Source: Spirochaetaceae bacterium
GTDB lineage: Bacteria; Spirochaetota; Spirochaetia; Sphaerochaetales; Sphaerochaetaceae
Length of the DNA stretch: 20,430 nt
Direction: 5' to 3'
NCBI GenBank assembly: GCA_016649775.1
Contig: JAENWY010000010.1
Coordinates: 1-20,430 of the forward strand
Part shown: piece after piece, positions 8,573 to 15,227 of the stretch
Layout of the letters: the number at the start of each line of letters is the position of its first letter
Numbering within the stretch: position 1 is the stretch's first letter
Translations under genes and position numbers: made by a program
The notes under the pieces: model-generated
Databases searched by the model: none
Seen by the model: only the letters and a program-made list of their open reading frames with translations
Told to the model about the DNA's origin: nothing

Positions 8573-8605
8573 AACTCCGCAAAATATAAGAGAATTTGCG
8601 GAGTT
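8573..8605. repeat. GC-rich perfect inverted repeat upstream of the ATPase-Toprim pair
   Basis: AACTCCGCAAA (8573-8583) and TTTGCGGAGTT (8595-8605) are exact reverse complements around an 11-base loop. A partial third copy (TTCGCAAAT) follows near 8620. It stands out for GC content in an AT-rich gap, 126 bases upstream of the ATPase start and between that gene and the Fic remnant. Neither strand shows a T-run directly after the stem, so it is a poor intrinsic terminator. It could be the processed end of a lost gene, an operator, or part of a small RNA. Confidence 0.5.
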
Positions 8606-8737
8606 AATGACTTCTTATCTTCGCAAATAATATGAATAATCAGTATTTAATATAATCATGTATTCTATTGATAGTAGTAGTTGATTATCAGGAGATTATA
8701 TTTAAGAATTTAAGAGGTAGATATTTAAAGTAGAATA

Positions 8738-9004
8738 TTAAAGTTCTAAATTTTCTACCAGGTTAAATAAAGCTGTGTTTTTATAGATTACTTCTTTACC
8801 AATTTTCTCTACAATTAAAAAGCCTTATTTTACAAGAAGTTTTAGAGATTTAGTTGATGTAGCTATAGAAATGTTCAATTGCGCTTGTAAGTAAATATTC
8901 TTTGTGTAGAATTCAAAATAAATAGCATCTATTAATTCTTTGCTATAGCTTTTAGTCAGTTTATCTTTCATTTGTATGTATATAGTGAGAGGTTTGTCTA
9001 CTCG
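8738..9004 (-). pseudogene. C-terminal remnant of a Fic-family protein gene
   Basis: The minus strand reads, with one in-frame TAA, a winged-helix-like tail typical of Fic proteins: YSKELIDAIYFEFYTK, then NISIATSTKSLKLLVK, a stop, GFLIVEKIGKEVIYKN and TALFNLVENLEL before the final TAA at 8738-8740. This matches the Fic C-terminal pattern in which a small HTH is followed by GxLxxxKxGRxxxYxN. The catalytic Fic motif (HxFxxGNGR) is absent from the window. A second short frame upstream (ATG at 9073-9075, MAFDIKKIIKMGFNTNED) may be another scrap. Fic proteins often belong to toxin-type systems, so a lost toxin gene is plausible. The remaining bases of the 8460-9306 gap show no gene. Confidence 0.65.
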
Positions 9005-9257
9005 ATTAATGGGTTTACTATATCTTCGTTTGTATTGAAACCCATTTTAATTATTTTCTTTATATCAAAAGCCATAGTTTGCTCACTGTTTATAGGACTA
9101 CTATAAGGGTGTAACCACTTTGTTGTTTTTAATCAATGTTCACAACTTAAGCTCATTACGCGTGTGTTTAAGGGTTTGATACGGATGGGAAACAGAGGAA
9201 CCAAGGCACTGACAAAAACCTTGATTCGTTCTAGGGATAAACACACACAAAGAGAGA

Positions 9258-9291
9258 CTCAGATTAAAATAGTCCATAGAATTAACCTGAG
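9258..9291 (-). terminator. hairpin after the thiamine-uptake operon
   Basis: On the minus strand, CTCAGGTTAA pairs with TTAATCTGAG over ten positions with one G-U pair and a 14-base loop. It begins 15 bases after the stop of the ATP-binding gene, where the operon should end. There is no proper T-run, so it may act as a 3' end stabiliser or a weak terminator. Confidence 0.4.
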
Positions 9292-9306
9292 TTATGAAAT
9301 GATTTT

Positions 9307-10044
9307 CTATCGCAAAAACGCTAACAATTGTTTTTTATACTCCAAAAATTGAGGAGAAACACCGAATTCATCGCGATTTTTCATTGTTCGCACAATGGGA
9401 ATCTCTTTAATGATGGTACCCGGAGTACCAGCCATTACCAGCACTCGATTTGATAGATAAATAGCCTCATCAATATCATGGGATACAAAGAGTGTTGAAA
9501 GTTGTATTTTCTCCATAATTTTTAAGTACCATGTATGCATTTCGTGCTTTGTAAGAGCATCAAGTGCCGAAAAAGGCTCATCAAGTAACACTACCTTATG
9601 AGAAAACATATAGGTTCGCAATAAAGCTGCTCTCTGTCGCATTCCCCCACTTAACTGTGAAGGATACTTTTTTTGTGTTCCTTCTAAGCCAAATTCTTCA
9701 AAATACGGTTGGATTCGAACCCTTGCCTCTTTCTTATGTGTCCCCTGTATAATCAGGGGTAATGCAATGTTATCTTCGATGGTGCGATAGGGCAGAAGCA
9801 TGTCTTTTTGCAACATGTAGCTGATTTTTCCAGCTTGTCCAGTTATGTCCTGACCTTCGAGCACAACATGACCAGCAGTTGGCTGGTGTAAGCCAGACAA
9901 AATCTGAAACAGTGTTGTTTTTCCCACGCCACTTGTTCCAATGAGACACACTATTTCATTTGGACCAAGCTCAATCGATACATCGGAGATAATTTCTTGT
10001 CCTTCAAATGATTGAGCTAAATTTTTTGCTTCTAAAAGTGCCAT
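9307..10044 (-). CDS. thiZ: thiamine-precursor ABC transporter, ATP-binding protein
   Basis: A complete 245-residue ABC ATPase that powers the importer encoded just upstream. All motifs are present in order: Walker A GTSGVGKT (36-43), Q-loop LQKDM (about 79), signature LSGGMRQR (about 130), Walker B VVLLDEPFSALD (about 150-161) and the switch histidine in FVSHD. The sequence type is that of nitrate/taurine/HMP importers. It starts eight bases after the lipoprotein gene, with AAGGAT as ribosome site, and is the last gene of the operon. Substrate assignment comes from the TPP riboswitch and the partner genes, not from this protein. Its GC content (several stretches near 45-50%) is well above that of flanking genes. 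Confidence 0.92.
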   Translation of the reverse strand: MALLEAKNLAQSFEGQEIISDVSIELGPNEIVCLIGTSGVGKTTLFQILSGLHQPTAGHVVLEGQDITGQAGKISYMLQKDMLLPYRTIEDNIALPLIIQGTHKKEARVRIQPYFEEFGLEGTQKKYPSQLSGGMRQRAALLRTYMFSHKVVLLDEPFSALDALTKHEMHTWYLKIMEKIQLSTLFVSHDIDEAIYLSNRVLVMAGTPGTIIKEIPIVRTMKNRDEFGVSPQFLEYKKQLLAFLR

Positions 10045-10052
10045 ATTTATCC

Positions 10053-11048
10053 TTAATCCAATGGTAAATAATCATTAGTAAAACCAGTGCCTTCTGGAAT
10101 TGGTGAATCAATGACTTTTTCATTATACAGCCAATTATAAAAGCCATTCCATCGATCAGCATCGAATTCGCCCCAATGGGTAGCATCTGCTTGATATTGA
10201 TTAGCAAGCCATTCTTGACTCTTTGTAACAAGAGTCTTGTCTAATTCGGGAACAGTGTTGGTCAAAAGAACCGCTGCTTCATCGGGATGTTCCATTGCAT
10301 AGTGATAGCCCTTTTCTGTTGCCCGTAAAAAAGCCTTCGCTTGTTCAGGATTATTTTTCAAGAAATCATTTCCAGCGATCAAAACAGGATTGTAGTAGTC
10401 CAATTCATTTCCGTAGTCTTTGAAATCAATGAAATTTGTTTGAACTCCCGCAATATCGGCGCGTATCTTATCCCATGCATAGTAAACCCATACACAATCG
10501 ACATGAGTCTGAATTGCCGATACGGCATCCGCTACTGTACTTGGAATCAACTTAAGTTTACTATAATCACCACCATCAGTTTCCATGACTTTCTTGATTA
10601 TTGCTTTTTCTATATCCATATCCCATGTGGCATATTTATACCCTTCCAATTTCATAGGCCTATCAATTCCTTTTTCTTTGAGAGATAAGAGACCAGATGT
10701 GTTATGTTGAATCAGAGCGGCGATTGCCGTCACTGGAAGCTTATCATTTCCCAAAAAGGCTGGAACGAGTGAATCTTGGAAACTGACACCGAACTGAGCC
10801 TTTCCACTTGCCACAAGCATTTCTGTTCCACCTTCACTGGGCTGAGCGATACGTACATCAAGTCCTTCATCTGTGTAATATCCTTTTTGCTGTGCAACAT
10901 ACAAACCAGTATGATTGGTATTTGGCGCCCAATCCAGCAAAACGGTTATATTTGCAAGATCTGTTGTTTGTACATTCTCTTTTTTTACACATGACACCAT
11001 CATGGTGAGCATCATCAATAGTACGAGTAATCTTAATAATTTTTTCAT
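10053..11048 (-). CDS. thiY: HMP/thiamine-precursor-binding lipoprotein (NMT1/THI5-like)
   Basis: A 331-residue exported binding protein. MKKLLRLLVLLMMLTMMVSC is a lipoprotein signal with the lipobox cysteine at residue 20, so the mature protein is probably anchored on the outer face of the membrane. The mature region opens ITVLLDWAPNTNHTGLYVA, the hallmark of the NMT1/THI5-like family that binds 4-amino-5-hydroxymethyl-2-methylpyrimidine or its N-formyl precursor. DCVWVYYAWD sits where family members line the pyrimidine pocket. An in-frame ATG at 11081 would add 11 basic residues before the signal and overlap the permease gene. I prefer 11048, which follows the permease stop by 11 bases and has AGAGAAG ahead of it. 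It delivers substrate to the permease and ATPase of the same operon. Confidence 0.9.
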   Translation of the reverse strand: MKKLLRLLVLLMMLTMMVSCVKKENVQTTDLANITVLLDWAPNTNHTGLYVAQQKGYYTDEGLDVRIAQPSEGGTEMLVASGKAQFGVSFQDSLVPAFLGNDKLPVTAIAALIQHNTSGLLSLKEKGIDRPMKLEGYKYATWDMDIEKAIIKKVMETDGGDYSKLKLIPSTVADAVSAIQTHVDCVWVYYAWDKIRADIAGVQTNFIDFKDYGNELDYYNPVLIAGNDFLKNNPEQAKAFLRATEKGYHYAMEHPDEAAVLLTNTVPELDKTLVTKSQEWLANQYQADATHWGEFDADRWNGFYNWLYNEKVIDSPIPEGTGFTNDYLPLD

Positions 11049-11059
11049 TTTTCTTCTCT

Positions 11060-11827
11060 TTATTTTTTTGTTCGTTCCCATTTCATTGTTGTGTATTTAA
11101 GTAAATCCACCAGTTTCATTAAAAGTAAACTCAAGGCAGAAATCAATAAAATCACCGCAAACATTTTATCAAATGCATATGATTTTTTTACTCTGATCAT
11201 ATACACACCAAGGCCATTAAACCCCCCTAGCCACTCTGAAATAACCGCACCGACAATTGAGTAGGTCACGGAAATACGCAAACTAGAAAAGAAGTTCGTC
11301 AGAGATCCTGGAAGTTTAATGTAGCGAAATACTTGTATTTTATTTGCTCCCATAGAACGCATTAAATCTATCATATCGGGGTCTGCTGACTTAAAGCCAT
11401 CAAGCAAACCTATGGTAATCGGGAAAAAAGTTGTAATAATGACTAACACAACTTTTGGCCACATTCCATATCCCATCCATAAAACCAAAAGCGGTGCAAT
11501 GGCTATGGTTGGGATTGTTTGTGTAATGACTACCAGTGGATAAAATCCCCGATAGGCAAAATTGAATTGATCCATTAAAATTGAAACAATAAAACCGATG
11601 GTAATCCCTCCAAGAAGACCCCAAAATGCTTCTACTAGCGTTACACGTGCATGATTCATAAGCAGTGCAAAATCTCCAATAAAAGCACGAAGCACATCAC
11701 TGGGAGAGGGCAACATAAATGAGGGAACGAGCCCTTTTGCACAAATAAATGCCCATATCCCGATAAATAAAAGTATCGTACCGAGAGGAATAAGTTTATT
11801 TGTGATGTTTTGTAACTTTTTTTGCAA
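11060..11827 (-). CDS. thiX: thiamine-precursor ABC transporter, permease
   Basis: A 255-residue inner-membrane protein with about six helices, of the BPD_transp_1 (SsuC/ThiX) type. The cytoplasmic coupling loop MRSMGANKIQVFRYIKLP matches the EAA motif (GA...F..IKLP) that contacts the ATPase. The start is a TTG at 11825-11827: an in-frame TGA lies two codons upstream and no ATG is available before the conserved region. This start lies 32 bases inside the thiamine-binding protein gene, so translation is probably coupled to it. It is followed by the lipoprotein gene after 11 bases. Confidence 0.9.
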   Translation of the reverse strand: MQKKLQNITNKLIPLGTILLFIGIWAFICAKGLVPSFMLPSPSDVLRAFIGDFALLMNHARVTLVEAFWGLLGGITIGFIVSILMDQFNFAYRGFYPLVVITQTIPTIAIAPLLVLWMGYGMWPKVVLVIITTFFPITIGLLDGFKSADPDMIDLMRSMGANKIQVFRYIKLPGSLTNFFSSLRISVTYSIVGAVISEWLGGFNGLGVYMIRVKKSYAFDKMFAVILLISALSLLLMKLVDLLKYTTMKWERTKK

Positions 11828-12092
11828 TGGTCAATACTTCCCCTTTCGGATGATAGGTAACCTTTATATACGAGGATACACCAGGAGTTCCAGCTTGTAT
11901 TGCTATTCTATGGCACTCTTTCAACACATCGAATAATTTATCGAAATCACCCTCGATTGCGGTTTCACAGGGTCCCACAAAGTAACTTAAACCGGTGCTT
12001 TTGATATAAGCAATAACCTTATCTACGACTCTAATAATTTCATTACTATCTAATGATTCTGGCAATAATTGAATTGCTACACTTGCTTCCAT
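11796..12092 (-). CDS. MTH1187/YkoF-like thiamine-binding protein
   Basis: A 98-residue cytoplasmic protein of the DUF77/MTH1187 family, recognised by MEASVAIQLLPES at the start, VGPCETAIEGDFDKLF in the middle and the C-terminal strand SSYIKVTYHPKG. Related proteins (YkoF, MTH1187) adopt a ferredoxin-like fold and bind thiamine. GGAG lies seven bases before the ATG. It is the first gene behind the TPP riboswitch and overlaps the permease gene by 32 bases. Its job in the operon (substrate buffering or regulation) is not known. Confidence 0.88.
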   Translation of the reverse strand: MEASVAIQLLPESLDSNEIIRVVDKVIAYIKSTGLSYFVGPCETAIEGDFDKLFDVLKECHRIAIQAGTPGVSSYIKVTYHPKGEVLTIAKKVTKHHK

Positions 12093-12141
12093 TTTTTATC
12101 TCCAAATAAAAAGTTGTTGTGATGAAATTATATAAAAACGC

Positions 12142-12176
12142 AAAAAAATCCCTACTATTCACAAAAAATAGAAGGG
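12142..12176 (-). terminator. attenuator terminator of the TPP riboswitch
   Basis: On the minus strand, CCCTTCTATT pairs with AATAGTAGGG over ten positions with one mismatch and a seven-base loop, followed by ATTTTTTT. It lies between the aptamer and the first gene of the operon. The arrangement is that of a switch in which TPP binding favours termination, so the operon is expressed when TPP is scarce. Confidence 0.85.
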
Positions 12177-12194
12177 CGATAAATTCGTACATAC

Positions 12195-12278
12195 AATCTC
12201 CCTACGTCGGCATAATCCGAATCAGGTAAAAAGGGTCAAACTCCATGAGTTTTCTCAGCGACTAGGCTCCCCCGATTT
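12195..12278 (-). promoter_or_regulatory. TPP riboswitch (THI element) aptamer
   Basis: Read on the minus strand, the conserved parts of the THI box appear in order: GGGGGAGCC, GCTGAGA, GACCCTTTTTACCTGAT, CGGATTATGCCG and CGTAGGGA. The CTGAGA segment reads the pyrimidine ring and the segment near GGATTATGCC contacts the pyrophosphate in known structures. P1 is closed by AATC pairing with GATT. It sits between a strong promoter and an attenuator hairpin and controls the four-gene uptake operon. This fixes the pathway of the operon as thiamine or its pyrimidine precursor. Confidence 0.97.
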
Positions 12279-12286
12279 CCGAGACT

Positions 12287-12315
12287 ATGATACTTAACCT
12301 GAAACTTTTTGTCAA
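12287..12315 (-). promoter_or_regulatory. promoter of the thiamine-uptake operon
   Basis: On the minus strand a consensus -35 TTGACA (12315-12310) is followed after exactly 17 bases by TATCAT (12292-12287). Transcription would begin a few bases before the riboswitch aptamer, which is the expected geometry. Confidence 0.85.
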
Positions 12316-12322
12316 TGCCAAC

Positions 12323-12340
12323 ATTGCATAAATATGCAAT
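12323..12340. repeat. short palindrome just upstream of the thiamine operon promoter
   Basis: ATTGCATA (12323-12330) and TATGCAAT (12333-12340) are perfect reverse complements with a two-base spacer, centred 16-17 bases upstream of the -35 box. The size and symmetry suit a dimeric regulator. The position suits an activator, but no regulator gene is adjacent. Confidence 0.4.
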
Positions 12341-12443
12341 AGTTTTTTTACACATAATAAATACTCCATTAATTACCTATCTACTGTAAAAAAACGGCTC
12401 TAAAACTTACAGAGGGGAATAGTTAATTATATAACAGTAACGA

Positions 12444-12472
12444 TTGACTGGTAAAATAGATCTTTTTATATA
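12444..12472 (+). promoter_or_regulatory. candidate promoter for the 54-codon ORF and uvsE
   Basis: TTGACT (12444-12449) and TATATA (12467-12472) are separated by 17 bases, on the plus strand, about 60 bases ahead of the small ORF and 300 bases ahead of uvsE. No other good promoter was seen before uvsE. No LexA-type box was recognised around it. Confidence 0.5.
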
Positions 12473-12534
12473 CAAAGCGGTAAGACTCATGTATTATTTT
12501 AATCAATTAAATAAAAATAAAAGAGGCTTACCTC

Positions 12535-12699
12535 ATGAATAATCTTAACACATATACATATTTCTTTTCTATCATTAAAGATGAATTTTATAACGACTAT
12601 AAAGAAAAAATTATTAAAAAGAAATTTGAGAGTATAGTTGATAATTACAAGATTGAACCTCAAAAGGCCAGAAATATGTCCCTTTTGTTCAAAAAGTAA
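12535..12699 (+). CDS. 54-residue hypothetical protein upstream of uvsE
   Basis: ATG at 12535 is preceded by AGAGG at a spacing of eight bases, and the frame runs 54 codons to TAA at 12697-12699. The peptide is rich in lysine, tyrosine and acidic residues (DEFYNDYKEKIIKKKFES) with likely helical segments and no signal or membrane segment. It lies 73 bases before uvsE in the same direction and probably on the same transcript. I do not recognise a family. It may be a small conserved protein, a leader peptide or a truncated gene. Confidence 0.45.
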   Translation: MNNLNTYTYFFSIIKDEFYNDYKEKIIKKKFESIVDNYKIEPQKARNMSLLFKK

Positions 12700-12772
12700 A
12701 ATATAGCAAATTCATTAAAATTTCATCTAACAATGGATTAACTATTTAATTAGTCATAAGGAGGCAACTATA

Positions 12773-14041
12773 ATGTCAATTGGATATGCCTGTATTCATC
12801 TTGGAAGTAACAATACGAAATTATCTACGCTTTACTTAAAGAACTTTAGTAAAGAAAAATTTCTCTTAATAATTGATAATAATTTAAATGCTCTAGAACA
12901 GATTATTAATTATAATGTGAAAAATGACATTAAAGTTTTTAGAATTAGTTCAGATATAATTCCTCTAGCATCTCACCCTATAAATGATATTCTTTGGTAT
13001 GAAATTTATGAGGAAAGATTAAAAACTCTTGGTACTTTAATAAAAGAAAACAACATTAGAGTTTCCATGCATCCTGGACAATATACAGTAATTAACTCTA
13101 TTCATGATTCCGTTGTAGAAAAATCAATTGAAGATCTTAGATATCATGCAAGATTTTTAGATGCATTAACCTGTGATTATTCGAGTAAAATTGTTTTGCA
13201 TATAGGTGGTGTTTACAATGATAAAAACTTATCAATGGAGAGGTTCATTGGTAACTATAATACTTTGGACCAATCAATAAAAAATAGATTAATCATCGAA
13301 AATGATGATAAATCTTACAACATTGAGGATGTTCTATCTATTTTTAAAGTAACTAATATTCCAGTAGTCTTTGATAATCTTCATCATGAATTAAATCCAC
13401 CTTTAGATAATAATTTAAGTCAATTTGAGTGGATTGAAATCTGTAATAAAACCTGGAAAGAAATAGATGGAAAACAGAAAATTCATTATTCTCAAAGCGC
13501 CAATAATTATAAAAATGGGGCTCACAGTCAATATATAAAAGCATCTACCTTTCTTGAATTTTATAATAATATAAAAAATAAGAATATTGATATTATGTTA
13601 GAGGTAAAAGATAAAAATCTTTCAGCAATAAAATGTAATCTGCTCATTATGGAGAATCTTAGAGTTATATACTTGGAGAGAGAATGGGCTAAATATAAAT
13701 ATCATGTGCTCGGTAATTCTTCAAAAACTTATCAAGAAATAAGAACTCTTTTGAAAAATAAATCAAATCCTGATGTAATAAAGTTTTATAGCTTAATTGA
13801 ATCTTCTCTTGATTCAGGAGTCACTAAAAATTCTCAAGTCAATACGATTCAACATTTATGGGGTTATTTTAAGAAAATAGCTAGTAAAAGTGAAAAGAAT
13901 CGATTCTTAAAATTACTAGAAGGTTATAAAGAGGATAAAAAAACATTAAGTTTTATAAAAAATTATATTTATAAACTATCCTACAAATATTCAATTGAAT
14001 ATCTTTTAGATTCATTATATTTTTACATTAATGGTAATTAG
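12773..14041 (+). CDS. uvsE: UV-damage endonuclease UvsE fused to a DUF1722/YbgA-like domain
   Basis: A 422-residue cytoplasmic repair protein. Residues 1-300 are a UVDE/UvsE TIM barrel, with conserved metal-site segments MHPGQY (99-104), HIGG (143-146), ENDD (176-179), DNLHH (201-205), HYSQ (238-241) and EVKDKNLS (277-284). UvsE nicks DNA 5' of cyclobutane dimers and 6-4 photoproducts. Bacillus and Thermus enzymes have about 280-320 residues. The extra tail (about 304-417) resembles DUF1722/YbgA: KYKYHVLGNSSKTYQEI near its start, then NTIQHLWGYFKK (357-368), SEKNRFLKLLEGYK and a final KYSIEYLLDSLYF. YbgA is encoded beside photolyase in E. coli, so a link of this domain to UV repair is plausible, but its function is unproven. 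AAGGAGG lies eight bases before the ATG. Confidence 0.92.
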   Translation: MSIGYACIHLGSNNTKLSTLYLKNFSKEKFLLIIDNNLNALEQIINYNVKNDIKVFRISSDIIPLASHPINDILWYEIYEERLKTLGTLIKENNIRVSMHPGQYTVINSIHDSVVEKSIEDLRYHARFLDALTCDYSSKIVLHIGGVYNDKNLSMERFIGNYNTLDQSIKNRLIIENDDKSYNIEDVLSIFKVTNIPVVFDNLHHELNPPLDNNLSQFEWIEICNKTWKEIDGKQKIHYSQSANNYKNGAHSQYIKASTFLEFYNNIKNKNIDIMLEVKDKNLSAIKCNLLIMENLRVIYLEREWAKYKYHVLGNSSKTYQEIRTLLKNKSNPDVIKFYSLIESSLDSGVTKNSQVNTIQHLWGYFKKIASKSEKNRFLKLLEGYKEDKKTLSFIKNYIYKLSYKYSIEYLLDSLYFYINGN

Positions 14042-14242
14042 ATTTTGTATAGCAGAAACCAGTAATTAGATTTGATTTTTATAAATGGCAATGCCAACTG
14101 TCCTGGAGTGATACTTCCAAATTTTTTTTGTATAATTATGTATATCTAAAAAAAGAGTAACTAGCTTTTTAAAGCTGGTAAGGATTTAAAATTATATATA
14201 TTAAATGTTTTTGAATCAATTTTGTTACATTAACTTTTCTAA

Positions 14243-14680
14243 TTAGAGCCTTTTTTTAACCAATGCTATGGTAATAAAGAAAACCAAAGCTATTGATACA
14301 CAGGTTAAACCTAATGTAAGGGCTATTTGCATGTTGAATATGCTACTTATTAAACTAGCCATACCGATACCAATAATAGAAATTGAAACTGTTTTTTGAG
14401 AAGCTTGTTGCTGTATTAAAATATTTCTTTCATCATATGTTTTAATAAATTCAGCTTTCAATTTAGACTCATTCTTTGATAATCTAAATAACTTAATCAA
14501 GTAAAATACCATTGCTGAGAATATACCCGTAAAGAAACCTGATTGATAAGAATTTTTATCCAATCTAAAGCATAGATAAATTCCTATAAGTGCAATAACC
14601 GATAATACAAAAATTAAAATTCTTGCTAATTTTTCATTTTCTTTAAATTCTTCAAAATTTTTGGCAGTTTTAAATAACAT
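14243..14680 (-). CDS. small four-helix membrane protein, partner of an XRE regulator
   Basis: A 145-residue inner-membrane protein with hydrophobic segments near 20-40, 48-66, 95-114 and 118-140. Between the second and third segments is a charged stretch, EFIKTYDERNILIQQQAS, resembling the xxxDERxxxIxxxA signature of small membrane proteins (DUF2178/DUF3796-like) that accompany tiny XRE regulators. Its ATG overlaps the stop of the regulator by one base (TAATG), with GAGGAAGAG as ribosome site, so both are made from one message. The function of these pairs is not established. The exact family name is uncertain. Confidence 0.7.
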   Translation of the reverse strand: MLFKTAKNFEEFKENEKLARILIFVLSVIALIGIYLCFRLDKNSYQSGFFTGIFSAMVFYLIKLFRLSKNESKLKAEFIKTYDERNILIQQQASQKTVSISIIGIGMASLISSIFNMQIALTLGLTCVSIALVFFITIALVKKRL

Positions 14681-14877
14681 TACTCTTCCTCCATGTGAAA
14701 GATCTCTTCAATTGAATACCCAAAATATTTAGAAATTTTATAGGCTAGCGTCAGTGATGCTACATAACGTTCTTTTTCTAGGGAAACAATGGTTTGTCTC
14801 GATACTCCAACATCATCAGCTAATTGCTGTTGTGAAAGACCTTTCATTCTTCTGTATTTTAATATTTCTGTTCTCAT
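14680..14877 (-). CDS. small XRE-family (Cro/CI-type) transcriptional regulator
   Basis: A 65-residue protein that is essentially one HTH_3 domain: KYRRMKGLSQQQLADDVGVSRQTIVSLEKERY covers helices 1-4, with QQQLADDVG and SRQTIVSLE as the DNA-binding pair. It is the compact YgzD-like type. An in-frame TTG six codons upstream (14895) lies inside the promoter palindrome; the ATG at 14877 is preferred because it starts the conserved helix. The gene probably represses its own promoter through the palindrome at 14883-14906 and is translated without a leader (no ribosome site before the ATG). It is co-transcribed with the membrane protein gene. Confidence 0.88.
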   Translation of the reverse strand: MRTEILKYRRMKGLSQQQLADDVGVSRQTIVSLEKERYVASLTLAYKISKYFGYSIEEIFHMEEE

Positions 14878-14882
14878 AGCTT

Positions 14883-14925
14883 TAATGTAAAGCAAGCTTT
14901 ACATTATGTCAAGTAGACTTTACAT
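14883..14925 (-). promoter_or_regulatory. promoter overlapped by a palindromic operator for the XRE gene
   Basis: On the minus strand, TTGACA (14912-14907) and TACATT (14889-14884) are separated by 17 bases. A perfect palindrome with 11-base arms, TAATGTAAAGC and GCTTTACATTA around AA (14883-14906), fills the spacer and the -10. A further half-site CTTTACAT (14918-14925) lies exactly 21 bases, two helical turns, from the matching half (14897-14904) and just outside the -35. Only six bases separate the -10 from the ATG at 14877. The layout suggests autorepression by the XRE dimer with a second, weaker contact upstream. Confidence 0.75.
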
Positions 14926-15227
14926 ATTATTGTTAAAATTAGAATTATTTAAAGAAAAGAGCATTATCATTATTCGATTGCTCTATCAATCAACTGTAAT
15001 TGAGATTACTGGACAAAAAAGCTATAAATAGAAAGATAAACTTAAATAAACAATTTAGTTAAAAACTAGGCCAGAGATAAACCTAAAATGTGGGAATAAT
15101 AATTCAATAAATCTTTGGACTAATTTATATTAAATTAACCAAAACAGGGTAAAACAATTGTCTAAAAGTGAAAAGAATTAAACTGATGAAAACATCAGAA
15201 GTAAATAAAAAAGCTAGATAAATAAAA
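14926..15227. other. intergenic region, no gene seen
   Basis: About 300 AT-rich bases between the XRE promoter and the uvsE-tail remnant. Frames are closed throughout and no ribosome site with a following frame was found. A stretch near 15163-15177 (CTAAAAGTGAAAAGAAT) resembles a piece of the uvsE tail (around 13886-13900), but it lies out of order relative to the better-aligned remnant downstream, so I do not count it. Confidence 0.5.

Noticed and set aside
9164..9352. Plus-strand 62-codon frame running into the thiamine ATPase gene
   Set aside because: No ribosome site, basic low-information sequence, and its end lies antisense to the ATPase gene.
10776..11100. Several plus-strand frames opposite the thiamine-binding lipoprotein gene
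   Set aside because: They are antisense shadows of a well-supported gene with higher GC content.
14146..14190. AGCTTTTTAAAGCT hairpin as a terminator between uvsE and the membrane protein gene
   Set aside because: The stem is only six pairs and no T-run follows on either strand.
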